This document shows positions 1-7,746 of a DNA stretch of 64,000 nt, piece after piece. The DNA is from Candidatus Cloacimonadota bacterium (GTDB lineage Bacteria; Cloacimonadota; Cloacimonadia; Cloacimonadales; JAIOQZ01): positions 23,963-87,962 of the forward strand of contig JAIOQZ010000057.1 in NCBI GenBank assembly GCA_021108395.1, read 5' to 3'. The notes under the pieces are model-generated. The model did no database searches. It worked only from the letters and a program-made list of their open reading frames with translations, and was not told the origin of the DNA. The translations under genes were made by a program, and so were the position numbers. Each line of letters opens with the position of its first letter. The stretch's first letter is position 1.

Positions 1-1586
1 CGGTGTCGTGCATCTACGGACTGGGCATACCGGATAACTACAAAGACGCGCTGGTGCGTTTGCGGGTGGGCGACGTGATGGACCGTGATGCGCTGCTCGA
101 AAAGCTCGTGGGCATTCACTACGGTCGCAACGACATCGCCTTCGAGCGCGGCGCGTTTCGCGTCAAGGGCGACATAGTCGATATCTATCCCGCCTATCTC
201 GACAAGTCCATCCGCATCGAGTTCTTTGGCGACGAAATCGAGCGCATCACGCGCATCAACCCTATCGATAACCACGTCATCGAGGAGGTGGAGGAGTTTC
301 CTATCTATCCGGCGAACCATTTCATCATCAACGAGGGCAGCATGGAGTGCGCCACCCGCTCGATTCGGGAGGAACTGTCGCAGCGGGTGAAGTTCTACCT
401 CGACAAGGAAATGTGGGTCGAGGCGCAGCGTATTGAGCAGCGCACCAAATTCGACCTCGAGATGCTGTGTGAGCTGGGCTCGTGCTCGGGCATCGAGAAC
501 TACTCGCGTCACCTCACCGGCGCCAACCCCGGCGAGCCGCCCTACTGCCTGCTCGACTACTTCCCCGACGACTTCCTCATCATCATCGACGAATCGCACG
601 CCTCGATCCCTCAGATTCACGGCATGTATGGCGGCGACTTCACCCGCAAGAAAAACCTCATCGATTACGGCTTCCGCCTGCCCTCAGCATTCGACAACCG
701 CCCCTTGCGTTTCGAGGAGTTCGAGAGCCACATCCGCCACGCCATCTTTCTCTCGGCCACGCCGGGAAACTGGGAACTCGAGCAAACCGACGGCGTCTTT
801 GTCGAGCAGATTATCCGCCCGACGGGGCTGGTTGACCCTGAGATAGAGATCAAACCGGTGAGCACGCAGGTGGATGACCTGCTCGAACAGATTCGCGTAC
901 GCAGTGATCGTAGCGAGCGCGTCCTCGTCACCACGCTCACCAAGCGCATGTCCGAAGACCTCGCCACCTATCTCACCAACGCCGGTGTGCGCGCCCGCTA
1001 CATGCACTCCGAGCTTACCGCCATCGAGCGCAGCAAGATCATCCGCGACCTGCGGCTGGGCGAGTTTGACGTGCTGGTGGGCATCAATCTGCTGCGCGAG
1101 GGCCTCGACCTGCCGGAGGTGTCGCTGGTCGCCATCCTCGACGCCGACAAGTCGGGCTTCCTGCGCAACACGCGCTCGCTCATCCAGACCGCCGGACGCG
1201 CCGCGCGCAACATCAACGGCAAGGTCATCTTCTACGCCGACAAACTGACCCCCGCCATCCGCCAGACTGTGGACGAGACCAACCGCCGTCGCGCCAAACA
1301 GCTCGCCTACAACGAAGAGCACGGCATCACGCCGTCGGGCATCAGCAAGACGGTCGAGGACATCATGGGCTCCACCGCCGTGGCAGAGGGTTACGCCGAG
1401 TACGAGGGCCGGAAGAAGCAGGGCAAGCCCGACCGCGCCGAGTTTGAAGACTACCTGAACCTGGACAGCCGCGAGAAAGTGCTCGAAGTGCTCAAGCGCG
1501 AGATGGGCCACGCCGCCCGCACCCTCGACTTCGAGCGCGCCGCCGAGTTGCGGGACAGGATAATCGAGTTGGAGGAATTGAGCTGA
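1..1586 (+). CDS. uvrB: UvrB, excinuclease ABC subunit B (5' end outside the window)
   Basis: The visible 528 codons are the C-terminal part of the DNA-damage-recognition helicase of nucleotide excision repair, which loads onto damaged DNA with UvrA and then recruits UvrC. The segment opens inside the UvrB-specific region (SCIYGLG, then the [16 protein letters not shown] strand [17 protein letters not shown]). It continues through helicase motifs ([45 protein letters not shown]) and ends in the UvrC-binding UVR coiled coil ([19 protein letters not shown]). The frame is open from base 3, so translation starts upstream of the window; the first GTG here is an internal valine codon. Base composition is the GC-rich background of the window, in contrast to the AT-rich genes that follow. 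Confidence 0.97.
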   Translation, partial: VSCIYGLGIPDNYKDALVRLRVGDVMDRDALLEKLVGIHYGRNDIAFERGAFRVKGDIVDIYPAYLDKSIRIEFFGDEIERITRINPIDNHVIEEVEEFPIYPANHFIINEGSMECATRSIREELSQRVKFYLDKEMWVEAQRIEQRTKFDLEMLCELGSCSGIENYSRHLTGANPGEPPYCLLDYFPDDFLIIIDESHASIPQIHGMYGGDFTRKKNLIDYGFRLPSAFDNRPLRFEEFESHIRHAIFLSATPGNWELEQTDGVFVEQIIRPTGLVDPEIEIKPVSTQVDDLLEQIRVRSDRSERVLVTTLTKRMSEDLATYLTNAGVRARYMHSELTAIERSKIIRDLRLGEFDVLVGINLLREGLDLPEVSLVAILDADKSGFLRNTRSLIQTAGRAARNINGKVIFYADKLTPAIRQTVDETNRRRAKQLAYNEEHGITPSGISKTVEDIMGSTAVAEGYAEYEGRKKQGKPDRAEFEDYLNLDSREKVLEVLKREMGHAARTLDFERAAELRDRIIELEELS

Positions 1587-1644
1587 CAGAACATATATCC
1601 CAAGCAGGGAAAAATAACAATACACACAAAGGGAAATTTAATGC

Positions 1645-1677
1645 TTGACAAAATGGGAACAAGGAAGTATCTTGTCA
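1645..1677 (+). promoter_or_regulatory. Promoter and inverted-repeat operator of higBA
   Basis: TTGACA (1645-1650), a 17-base spacer and TATCTT (1668-1673) form a near-consensus sigma-70 promoter. TGACAA (1646-1651) and TTGTCA (1672-1677) are an inverted repeat overlapping both elements, a suitable site for autorepression by the HigA protein. The -10 ends only 5 bases before the higB ATG, so the transcript would be leaderless or nearly so. Promoter call is from sequence; the repressor assignment is inference. Confidence 0.55.
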
Positions 1678-1678
1678 T

Positions 1679-1990
1679 ATGAAGATATCTAACAATGAAG
1701 CGTTGATTGAATTCATGCACAAACACAAAGATGTATCTGAGCTAGTGAAAACATGGAGAAACGATGTAAAGGCAGCCACATGGGATAGTCCTCATGCACT
1801 AAAGGAGTGTTTTCCAAAAGCAAGCATTATAGGGAGTGGCTGTGTTGTTTTCGATATCAAGGGGAACAAATATCGGATAGTAACAAAAATCAAATACAAG
1901 TTGCATATCGTCAACATACGTTGGTGTGGAAAACACACTGAATACAACAAACTAGACCTGAGGAGCACGAAATGTCTGAGCCCAAGCTGA
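1679..1990 (+). CDS. higB: HigB-family toxin (type II toxin-antitoxin)
   Basis: A 103-residue RelE-superfamily protein of the HigB branch, whose characterised members are ribosome-dependent mRNA interferases. Family features visible: an N-terminal helix pair (ALIEFMHKHKDVSELVKTWRNDV), the segment ATWDSPHALKECFPKASIIG, the central strand motif VVFDIKGNKYRIV and the C-terminal IRWCGKHTEYNKLDL. The length is normal for the family. Start: the first ATG aligns with the usual HigB N terminus, although no ribosome binding site is present and the promoter lies immediately upstream. It overlaps the downstream antitoxin gene by 19 bases, so the two are co-transcribed. The pair is clearly more AT-rich than uvrB, which suggests horizontal acquisition. 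Confidence 0.88.
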   Translation: MKISNNEALIEFMHKHKDVSELVKTWRNDVKAATWDSPHALKECFPKASIIGSGCVVFDIKGNKYRIVTKIKYKLHIVNIRWCGKHTEYNKLDLRSTKCLSPS

Positions 1991-3177
1991 TTACTTCTGA
2001 TAAAGAACATGAAGACGCAATGCGCCAACTCAACATCCTCCTTGATAAGGATGAGTTAAACGTTCAGGAAGAAAACAAGCTAGAGCTATTAGCATACCTT
2101 ATCGAGAAGTATGAGGAAGAACATTTCCCAATAGGCAATCCAGACCCCATCGAGGCCATCAAGTTTCGCATGGAGCAAATGGATTTGAGCCAGGATGATC
2201 TCGTGCCCTACATTGGTAGCAGTAGCAAAGTATCTGAAGTACTTAACAAGAAACGATCCCTTTCACTGAAAATGATCCGTGATCTCCACTTCGGCTTGGG
2301 CATCCCGTATGACTCCCTTCTTGGAAATAACGATAGCAATGAAAACATGGTAACACTTGATTGGTTTAAGTTTCCCATAGCGGCTATGTATAGGCCCAAG
2401 TTCAAAAAGTATTTCTTCCCCTTGGTGAAAGTTCAGCTGAGCAGAATCAAAGAAAAAGCAGAAGAGTACCTACGTCCGTTAATAACGCCTTATCATCCAA
2501 TTTTTCAGAATTGTTTTCGCAGGCAAAATGTCCGCATGGGTTCTTCGTCTGATGAATACGCACTGGTTGCTTGGATAGCCGCTTGTTGCCGCATTGCCGA
2601 CCAAGAAAAATTACTTCAAGCATTCAATCCAAAACACGAAAAAGAACTTATCCAAGCCCTGAAATCCGTCAGTTTACTGGATGAAGGCCCTAAATTAGCT
2701 AAGGAGATGCTGAAGAAGTTTGGCATTCATCTGGTCATTATACCACATCTGCCGAGAACTCATCTTGATGGTATTTCCTGCATTGGGTCAGACGGCAATC
2801 CTATCATCGGTATGACTCTTCGATATGACAGACTGGACAACTTCTGGTTCACACTGTATCATGAACTTGCACATGTTCTGTTACATCTGCAAGGTTCCGA
2901 TAGTAACGAGGCATTCGTTGATGACCTTAAATATCGAGCGAACAACGATAAAGAAAGCGATGCAGATGCTTTTGCCAGTACAACGCTGATAGACGACAAA
3001 CTGTTGGAAGAAGATAATATGTTTGAAGACTATTCAGCTGAAAGAGTGCTTGAATTCGCTAACAAGCACTCGATACATCCTTCCATTGTAGCGGGACGAA
3101 TCCGACATCATTTGAACAACTACCGGATTCTCTGGAATCTCGTGGGCAATGGGCAAGTTCAAGAGCAACTATTTTAA
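1972..3177 (+). CDS. HigA-type antitoxin fused to an ImmA/IrrE-like zinc peptidase
   Basis: A 401-residue two-domain protein. Residues 1-55 match the N-terminal arm of HigA (ELLAYLIEKYEEEHFPIGNPDPIEAIKFRMEQ pattern). Residues 56-115 are a Cro/C1-type helix-turn-helix (LSQDDLVPYIGSSSKVSEVLNKKRSLSLKMIRDLH). The remainder is an ImmA/IrrE (COG2856-type) metallopeptidase with the zinc motif HELAHVLLH and the downstream acidic region DKESDADAFAS. Start: ATG at 1972 follows GAGGAG with good spacing and lies inside higB, giving translational coupling. The HTH half should neutralise HigB and repress the operon; known ImmA/IrrE enzymes cleave repressors, so self- or partner cleavage controlling the toxin is a reasonable inference. 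Ordinary HigA proteins are only about 100-130 residues. Confidence 0.85.
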   Translation: MSEPKLITSDKEHEDAMRQLNILLDKDELNVQEENKLELLAYLIEKYEEEHFPIGNPDPIEAIKFRMEQMDLSQDDLVPYIGSSSKVSEVLNKKRSLSLKMIRDLHFGLGIPYDSLLGNNDSNENMVTLDWFKFPIAAMYRPKFKKYFFPLVKVQLSRIKEKAEEYLRPLITPYHPIFQNCFRRQNVRMGSSSDEYALVAWIAACCRIADQEKLLQAFNPKHEKELIQALKSVSLLDEGPKLAKEMLKKFGIHLVIIPHLPRTHLDGISCIGSDGNPIIGMTLRYDRLDNFWFTLYHELAHVLLHLQGSDSNEAFVDDLKYRANNDKESDADAFASTTLIDDKLLEEDNMFEDYSAERVLEFANKHSIHPSIVAGRIRHHLNNYRILWNLVGNGQVQEQLF

Positions 3178-3197
3178 ACTTAAAACCGCCCACAGGC

Positions 3198-3259
3198 GAA
3201 CCTGCAAGCGGCAGAAGACTCGTAGAGCCTCTCATAAGCAAAGAGAATTTACGAGGTTC
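3198..3259 (+). terminator. Hairpin region after higBA, possible terminator
   Basis: CTCGTA (3219-3224) pairs with TACGAG (3250-3255), with an inner CTCT/AGAG pair; GAACCT (3198-3203) can alternatively pair with AGGTTC (3254-3259). A T-containing tract (TTGTTTTG) follows about 5 bases later. This could end the higBA transcript or form mutually exclusive structures; support is structural only. Confidence 0.3.
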
Positions 3260-3324
3260 AGCTTGTTTTGTCAAGCATTTTCTGTCCTTCGGGTTTGTCT
3301 GGGTACAAACAACGGAGAATTATA

Positions 3325-3558
3325 ATGCCAAGAAAAACAACGCACGTAGTTCCAGACTCAAAAGGCGGATGGAACGTCAAACAAGGTGGAGCAGGTCGTG
3401 CCACCAAGAACTTTGACACACAACAACAAGCCATTGAATATGGACGAGGTTTGAGCGTCAGGCAAGGATCTGAGTTCATCATTCACCGTCCAGATGGCAG
3501 AATCAGACAGTGTGACAGCCATGGGGGTGACCCGTGTCCTCCCAAGGACAAGAACTAA
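3325..3558 (+). CDS. DUF2188-family small protein
   Basis: A 77-residue protein resembling the DUF2188 family (HVVPDSKGGWNVKQGGAGRATKNFDTQQQAIEYGR, then a phosphate- or nucleotide-like RPDGRI turn). Members are small soluble proteins, often next to accessory genes, with no established biochemical role. The chosen ATG at 3325 follows GGAG (3314-3317) at a proper distance; an upstream in-frame start would add 19 residues unlike the family. The last residues CDSHGGDPCPPKDKN are polar and contain two cysteines. It lies directly behind the toxin-antitoxin pair, is similarly AT-rich, and is closed by a strong terminator, so it probably belongs to the same acquired segment. Confidence 0.75.
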   Translation: MPRKTTHVVPDSKGGWNVKQGGAGRATKNFDTQQQAIEYGRGLSVRQGSEFIIHRPDGRIRQCDSHGGDPCPPKDKN

Positions 3559-3576
3559 CCAACACCTAACAAAACA

Positions 3577-3598
3577 CCCGCCCCGGCATAGGGGCGGG
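3577..3598 (+). terminator. Rho-independent terminator after the DUF2188 gene
   Basis: Perfect 8-bp stem CCCGCCCC (3577-3584) / GGGGCGGG (3591-3598) with the 6-base loop GGCATA, preceded by a run of A and followed by TTCGTCT. It can act for the plus-strand genes and, in the other orientation with the T run complementary to the upstream A tract, for the minus-strand transporter operon. Confidence 0.75.
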
Positions 3599-3649
3599 TT
3601 CGTCTATCGCTTTGTCGTCAGCTGACAATACTTGCCGCGCTATCTGAAG

Positions 3650-4387
3650 TTATCTCCCCTCCGCGTCCAGCAGCCTGGCTTTTTTCATTGTGCGCAAAAC
3701 CAGGTAAAGCGCCACAGCCACACATAGGGTTATTACCCAGTCTCGGTCGAGCTCGAAATGTCTTTCCTTGAATAAATCGCCCAGCACCTCCACAAACACG
3801 AAGCAGAAAACCATCGCCAGTACGCCGGAGTATTCGCGGCGCAGCACCGAACGAACGGAGAACGGCAGCCTGGCCGGTTTCCATTGGCTGAAGCGCGGAA
3901 AGAACGCCGGTGTGCGCTCCGACCACTCGATGTACGCCTGGCCGAACTTCTGCTTCAGGAAGGCTTCCTCGGCTATCATGATGCGCTCGTAATAGAAGGT
4001 GAACAATAACAGAAAAGAGAAGGTGAACCACAAGGATTGCGCGAACAACACGATTCCGAGCCACATCAAGAAATTGCCGAGATAAAGCGGGTGCCGCAAG
4101 ACCGAATAGATGCCGGTGGTGTTCAGTTCGTCGGCCACCTGCCGTTTGGTGTTGCGTCCGGAAGTGCGCTTGGGCACATAACCCACTGTAATCACCCGGA
4201 TGGCCAGTCCCAGCATCGACAACCCGATGCAGATACCCTCGACTACGTCTTCGAGTAAGTCAAAGGTTTCAACCGGTCTCTTCTGCATCAGTGCAAATAC
4301 AGCCATGACCACCAGGATGAGTGGAAGATAGCTGCGATAACGGAACATCCAGTTTCCCTGCGCACGCATGCTGTCTGTAAGGCTCAT
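3650..4387 (-). CDS. Isoprenylcysteine/phospholipid methyltransferase-like membrane protein
   Basis: A 245-residue integral membrane protein of the ICMT/PEMT-type methyltransferase group, which uses S-adenosylmethionine to methylate lipid-like or prenylated substrates in the membrane. It has about five hydrophobic segments and the family signature around residues 95-165: GIYSVLRHPLYLGNFLMWLG, followed by EEAFLKQKFGQAYIEW, where the RHP and EE motifs bind the cofactor. An extra C-terminal hydrophobic segment (residues 195-235) goes beyond the core. It is the last gene of a minus-strand operon and starts 2 bases after the upstream membrane gene, so it is co-transcribed with an ABC exporter. Its substrate cannot be read from the sequence. 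Confidence 0.75.
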   Translation of the reverse strand: MSLTDSMRAQGNWMFRYRSYLPLILVVMAVFALMQKRPVETFDLLEDVVEGICIGLSMLGLAIRVITVGYVPKRTSGRNTKRQVADELNTTGIYSVLRHPLYLGNFLMWLGIVLFAQSLWFTFSFLLLFTFYYERIMIAEEAFLKQKFGQAYIEWSERTPAFFPRFSQWKPARLPFSVRSVLRREYSGVLAMVFCFVFVEVLGDLFKERHFELDRDWVITLCVAVALYLVLRTMKKARLLDAEGR

Positions 4388-4389
4388 GC

Positions 4390-5076
4390 TTAAACCTCCC
4401 GTTTACTGTATCCATACACCGCCAGCGCGGCTGCCAGAGCGTTCCACAGCAGCAACGCCAGCAACAGCGCCGTAACCACTGGCGGACGCCACATCGACTC
4501 CAACCACGCCAACCAGCGGCTGTACAGGCCAAAGCCATCAAGCTGCGCCAGCAACGGCTCTGTGCCATAGCCATGACGTACGCAGGCGAACAGCATCAGG
4601 TGCAGCGCCGCAAGCAGCGTCGAGCCTGCGAGCAAGCCCCACACCAGCCCCAGCCGCAACACAGGCGGCACGACACAACCAATAATCAGGCTGATGACGA
4701 CGGCTGTCAACAAAAGAAGCTGCGGCGAAAGCGGAACCATGCCTGGCCGCGGCCATAGGTCCACCAGAAGGTCAACATAGAGCAAAAGCACGGCGGTGAG
4801 ACCGAAGGCGACGGTCCAGGTGAAGATGTAGCGATGCAGAGCGAGCATGCCCCGTCTGGTGGGCAGAGATTGCATCAACTGGTGGCGGAACATGTATTCG
4901 TCGCGGATGAGCGGCACCAGGGCGAAAACACAGGCATAGAGAACTGCCAGCGTGTGGAGACCGCCAAGCCCCATCGCACGGTTGAGCGAGAGCAACCCGA
5001 AGTAGAGCAGCATCGCCCACAGGTAGCCGCCACTTCGCGTACTGATGAAATCGCGCTTCCAGAGCTTGAGCATCAC
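4390..5076 (-). CDS. Putative ABC transporter membrane subunit (second)
   Basis: A 228-residue protein with six predicted hydrophobic helices (for example LWAMLLYFGLLSL, VAFGLTAVLLLYVDLLVDL, LLLLTAVVISLIIGCVVPP, VVTALLLALLLWNALAAALAVYGY). It has the size and topology of ABC-2-type permease subunits found with YtrA/YtrB-like systems, but no diagnostic motif, so the assignment rests on position: it lies between another permease gene (5 bases upstream) and the methyltransferase gene in an operon headed by a GntR regulator and an ATPase. The N-terminal cytoplasmic stretch contains RDEYMFRHQLMQSLPTRRGM, similar in place and character to LLREERFHGWTLMACVPQKR of its neighbour, supporting the view that the two are paralogous halves of one channel. 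Confidence 0.65.
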   Translation of the reverse strand: MMLKLWKRDFISTRSGGYLWAMLLYFGLLSLNRAMGLGGLHTLAVLYACVFALVPLIRDEYMFRHQLMQSLPTRRGMLALHRYIFTWTVAFGLTAVLLLYVDLLVDLWPRPGMVPLSPQLLLLTAVVISLIIGCVVPPVLRLGLVWGLLAGSTLLAALHLMLFACVRHGYGTEPLLAQLDGFGLYSRWLAWLESMWRPPVVTALLLALLLWNALAAALAVYGYSKREV

Positions 5077-5081
5077 GCCTC

Positions 5082-5750
5082 CTACAGTTCCTTGCGAGCG
5101 AAGATACGCTGACTGAGCCTCATCCCGCCAAAATGCACAGCCGTTACCAGCCCCAGCAGCAGCGACATGAAAATAACCGGAGTCAGAAACGAGTGTATTG
5201 CGGAAAACAGCATAACGAGTTTATATATCCCTTTTTCGTTACCTGGGCGTGTCAGGAAAAATACTCCGATACCCGTACCGAAAAAAACGGTGATTACCAC
5301 CACAGACGCAATGATTGCCGCAACGCCCACCCCGAACCGGTAAACGATGGGCATCATCAGTCCCGTGAATGTGGCGAAGACAAATACGACAAAAACGATG
5401 GCTTGCCAACTGAACAACGGGGCGACGGGAAGTTCACGGACGACATAAGTGATGGATACCACGAGCAGAAACCAGGCCATCGACAGCACGAACCAGACCC
5501 AGAAGGACGCGAACCGGCGGCGGATGTAGGCGTTTCGCTTCTGCGGAACACATGCCATCAGCGTCCAGCCATGAAAACGCTCCTCGCGCAACAGGCTCAA
5601 CGCCGGCAAGAACAAAGCGAAAGGGACGATAACCATATAAGCACCCCGCCCCTCCACAGGAAGGAAGGCCAGAATGATCGATGGCGCAATGAACACTGTG
5701 AGGATCAAGTGGCCATGCGCAAACCAGTCGGCCAGAAGGATTCTACGCAT
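5082..5750 (-). CDS. Putative ABC transporter membrane subunit (first)
   Basis: A 222-residue protein with six hydrophobic segments and a short cytoplasmic coupling-helix-like region (LLREERFHGWTLMACVPQKRNAYIRRRF). Its start codon overlaps the 3' end of the upstream ATPase gene by 8 bases, indicating translational coupling, and it is followed after 5 bases by a similar permease. Together with the ATPase this makes a complete exporter of the Ytr/ABC-2 kind: one ATP-binding subunit and two different membrane subunits. YtrA-linked systems in Firmicutes respond to cell-envelope-active compounds; the substrate here is unknown. Confidence 0.68.
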   Translation of the reverse strand: MRRILLADWFAHGHLILTVFIAPSIILAFLPVEGRGAYMVIVPFALFLPALSLLREERFHGWTLMACVPQKRNAYIRRRFASFWVWFVLSMAWFLLVVSITYVVRELPVAPLFSWQAIVFVVFVFATFTGLMMPIVYRFGVGVAAIIASVVVITVFFGTGIGVFFLTRPGNEKGIYKLVMLFSAIHSFLTPVIFMSLLLGLVTAVHFGGMRLSQRIFARKEL

Positions 5751-6612
5751 GATGCACTCCCTTGTTCAGGTAGAACATGATGTCTTCGAGGCTGGCGCGC
5801 TCGATGACCACGTCATCGCCGAACCTGCTGCGGACAGCCTGCGTGTCGTCACACAGCGCCTCGAAACCGAACTGGCTCATGCGATGTCCGCGGAACAGCG
5901 CAGTCGTTTCGGCGGTCAGCAACTCGCGGCCACCCTTGACCACGCACCAGCGTTCGCCGACTTCCTCGCGCGTGGCGCTGAACACCACTTCGCCATCGTG
6001 GACAAAGGTGATGTAGTCGGCGATTTTTTCGAGGTCGGAGGTTATGTGGGTCGAGAACAGCACGCTCTTCTTGTCGTCCAGCAACAGGTTGCCGAGGCGT
6101 TCCAGCAACTCGCGACGAAACACCGGATCGAGGCCGGCTGTGGGTTCGTCCATGAGAATGAGGTCGGCGTCGTGTGACAAGGCGACGGCAAGCCCGAACT
6201 TCATCTTCTGTCCCTGCGAAAGCTTGCCGAATTTCTTGCGCGGCGACAGATCGAACTCCTCCAATAGCTGGTCAAAGTAGTGCTGGTTCCACTTGCGGTA
6301 GAACATGGAAACGATGCGAGCATTGGCGCGCAGGCTGATGTCATCGTAATATGGCGGCCTGTCCAGCACGAACCCGATGCGCTCCTTAATCTCCACCTCG
6401 TTCTCCAGGATGTCCCTGCCAAACAAGCGAATCGAGCCGCTGTCGCGGCGCAGCAGGTTCAGTATCAGCTTGATGATCGTCGTTTTGCCCGCGCCGTTAG
6501 CGCCAATCATGCCCATAACGAAACCGTAGGGGATGCGCAGCGAGACATCTTTCAACTCGAAGCCGTTGCGCTTTTTGTGCAGGCCTTCTATTTCCAGGAT
6601 ATATTCGTTCAT
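5743..6612 (-). CDS. ABC transporter ATP-binding protein (YtrB-like)
   Basis: A 289-residue ATPase with all nucleotide-binding motifs: Walker A GANGAGKTT at residues 37-45, signature LSQGQKMKFGLA, Walker B LILMDEPTAGLDP, and the switch histidine in LFSTHITSDLEK. A C-terminal 70-residue extension (THDGEVVFSA onward to EDIMFYLN) is typical of the multidrug/ABC-2 exporter ATPases rather than of import systems. Its ATG overlaps the stop of the GntR gene by one base (TAATG) and its end overlaps the first permease gene, so regulator, ATPase and permeases are one operon. It energises export by the two downstream membrane proteins. Confidence 0.92.
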   Translation of the reverse strand: MNEYILEIEGLHKKRNGFELKDVSLRIPYGFVMGMIGANGAGKTTIIKLILNLLRRDSGSIRLFGRDILENEVEIKERIGFVLDRPPYYDDISLRANARIVSMFYRKWNQHYFDQLLEEFDLSPRKKFGKLSQGQKMKFGLAVALSHDADLILMDEPTAGLDPVFRRELLERLGNLLLDDKKSVLFSTHITSDLEKIADYITFVHDGEVVFSATREEVGERWCVVKGGRELLTAETTALFRGHRMSQFGFEALCDDTQAVRSRFGDDVVIERASLEDIMFYLNKGVHHA

Positions 6613-6986
6613 TATTCCTCCTCACACAGCACTGCAAGCATGTTCATCAGGTCTTCCCGTCCAATGCCCAGCATACGCGCCTCGCGCACAGCTTCGGCCA
6701 GTATGTTCTCTACCTGTTTCATCTTCTTCTCCCTCAGCAGGTCTTTGTTCTGCATCGCCACAAAGCTGCCTTTGCCCGTGACCGTATCGATGAAACCCTC
6801 GCGCTCGAGCTCGTCGAAGGCTCTCTTGGTAGTGATTACGCTGATCTGGAGCTCCCTGGCGAGCCCGCGAATGGAAGGCAGCGCGTCACCCTCCCGCAGT
6901 TCGTCCGACAGGATATGCCCCCTTATCTGTCGAGCTATCTGCTCGTAGATCGGATCATCGGATGCGTTCGAGATCACGATTTTCAT
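6612..6986 (-). CDS. GntR-family regulator, YtrA subfamily
   Basis: A 124-residue regulator. Residues 8-75 form the GntR winged helix (PIYEQIARQIRGHILSDEL, then SIRGLARELQISVITTKRAF, then the wing GFIDTVTGKGSFVA). The remaining 50 residues are only a short helical dimerisation region (KMKQVENILAEAVREARMLG), which is the hallmark of the YtrA branch that lacks a large effector domain. Start: the ATG at 6986 is preceded by GGAGGA at the right distance; an upstream in-frame ATG at 7025 lies inside the probable operator. It heads the ABC exporter operon, and a palindrome overlapping its promoter suggests autorepression, released by an unknown inducer. Confidence 0.88.
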   Translation of the reverse strand: MKIVISNASDDPIYEQIARQIRGHILSDELREGDALPSIRGLARELQISVITTKRAFDELEREGFIDTVTGKGSFVAMQNKDLLREKKMKQVENILAEAVREARMLGIGREDLMNMLAVLCEEE

Positions 6987-7023
6987 GTTGTCCTCCAGTC
7001 GATTGCGTGCTGACTGTACATAC

Positions 7024-7063
7024 ATTGCATATACAATTTATACAGACAGCACAATAATGTCAA
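7024..7063 (-). promoter_or_regulatory. Promoter and candidate YtrA-type operator for the GntR/ABC operon
   Basis: Reading the minus strand, TTGACA (7063-7058), a 15-base spacer and TATAAA (7042-7037) form a promoter. Directly downstream, ATTGCATATACAAT (7024-7037) is an inverted repeat with a single mismatched pair, placed over the transcription start where a repressor would block initiation. YtrA-like regulators are known to use AT-rich palindromes of this kind; binding by this regulator is inference. Confidence 0.5.
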
Positions 7064-7105
7064 ATTATTTTTTTCGTTTTGTAAAAACTGCTTGACGTTT
7101 TTCGT

Positions 7106-7119
7106 TGAGTGTGCGCTCA
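7106..7119. promoter_or_regulatory. Candidate TetR operator
   Basis: TGAGTGTGCGCTCA is a 14-bp imperfect palindrome (TGAG-N6-CTCA with paired inner bases) 30 bases upstream of the tetR start, next to a TTGACG hexamer at 7092-7097. TetR proteins commonly repress their own genes through sites of this shape. No strong -10 could be placed, so only the palindrome is claimed. Confidence 0.4.
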
Positions 7120-7149
7120 TTGACATGAGACTCAATAAAGGCGGACGCT

Positions 7150-7746
7150 ATGAATAAAAGACAACAGCAAAAACTCGCCACCAGACAGAAACTCGTGAAC
7201 ACCGCACGCAAGCTGTTTATCAAGCAGGGCTTTCTGGAAACCACCACAGTCCAGATAGCCAAACAGAGCGGTGTGGCGCACGGCACGTTATTCGTCCACT
7301 TCCCCACCCGTGACTATCTCATGATTGAAGTGCTGGATGCGGAAATGGAGCTGCTCAGCGACGAGCTGAACCAGGTTGCGAGCCGCACGGGAGACTTCTT
7401 CGAGCTGCTTGACCGCTATCTCGATTTCCTCATCGAGCACGAAGACATCTTCGCCGTGCTTGCCCGTGAACTGCCCTTCTACCCTGACGAGCTTCGCCGC
7501 AAGGCGCTGTTCCGTCAAGCGGGCATCCAGGGGCATTTTCACCGAGCGCTGTCGGACGCCGTGGTGACTGACCGGTTTCCCGCTTGCAATGCCGGCATGG
7601 TCGTGCAAACTGTGTTCGCCCAGTTGCACTACTATCTGTCGTTGCGGTCTGTGTTCGTTGATGAAGGCAGTGTGATCGAGCGATTTCGCCGGCGCATCGT
7701 GTCCATCGCGCGGAGTCTGGTGACATTCAGCGGGGAGAAATCATGA
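7150..7746 (+). CDS. TetR-family transcriptional regulator
   Basis: A 198-residue regulator. Residues 8-55 carry the TetR helix-turn-helix (TRQKLVNTARKLFIKQGFLETTTVQIAKQSGVAHGTLFVHFPTRDYLM pattern, with the recognition helix GVAHGTLFVHF). The rest is an all-helical ligand and dimer domain without a recognisable subtype. Its TGA stop overlaps the ATG of the next gene (ATGA), so the regulator and the GlmL-like protein are translationally coupled. A palindrome at 7106-7119 probably mediates autorepression of both. The ligand is unknown; by context it may be a metabolite connected with the reaction served by the GlmL-like protein. Confidence 0.9.
   Translation: MNKRQQQKLATRQKLVNTARKLFIKQGFLETTTVQIAKQSGVAHGTLFVHFPTRDYLMIEVLDAEMELLSDELNQVASRTGDFFELLDRYLDFLIEHEDIFAVLARELPFYPDELRRKALFRQAGIQGHFHRALSDAVVTDRFPACNAGMVVQTVFAQLHYYLSLRSVFVDEGSVIERFRRRIVSIARSLVTFSGEKS

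Noticed and set aside
684..1625. Long open frame opposite uvrB (and similar long antisense frames in GC-rich genes)
   Set aside because: Antisense shadow of a well-conserved gene; no ribosome binding site or recognisable domain.
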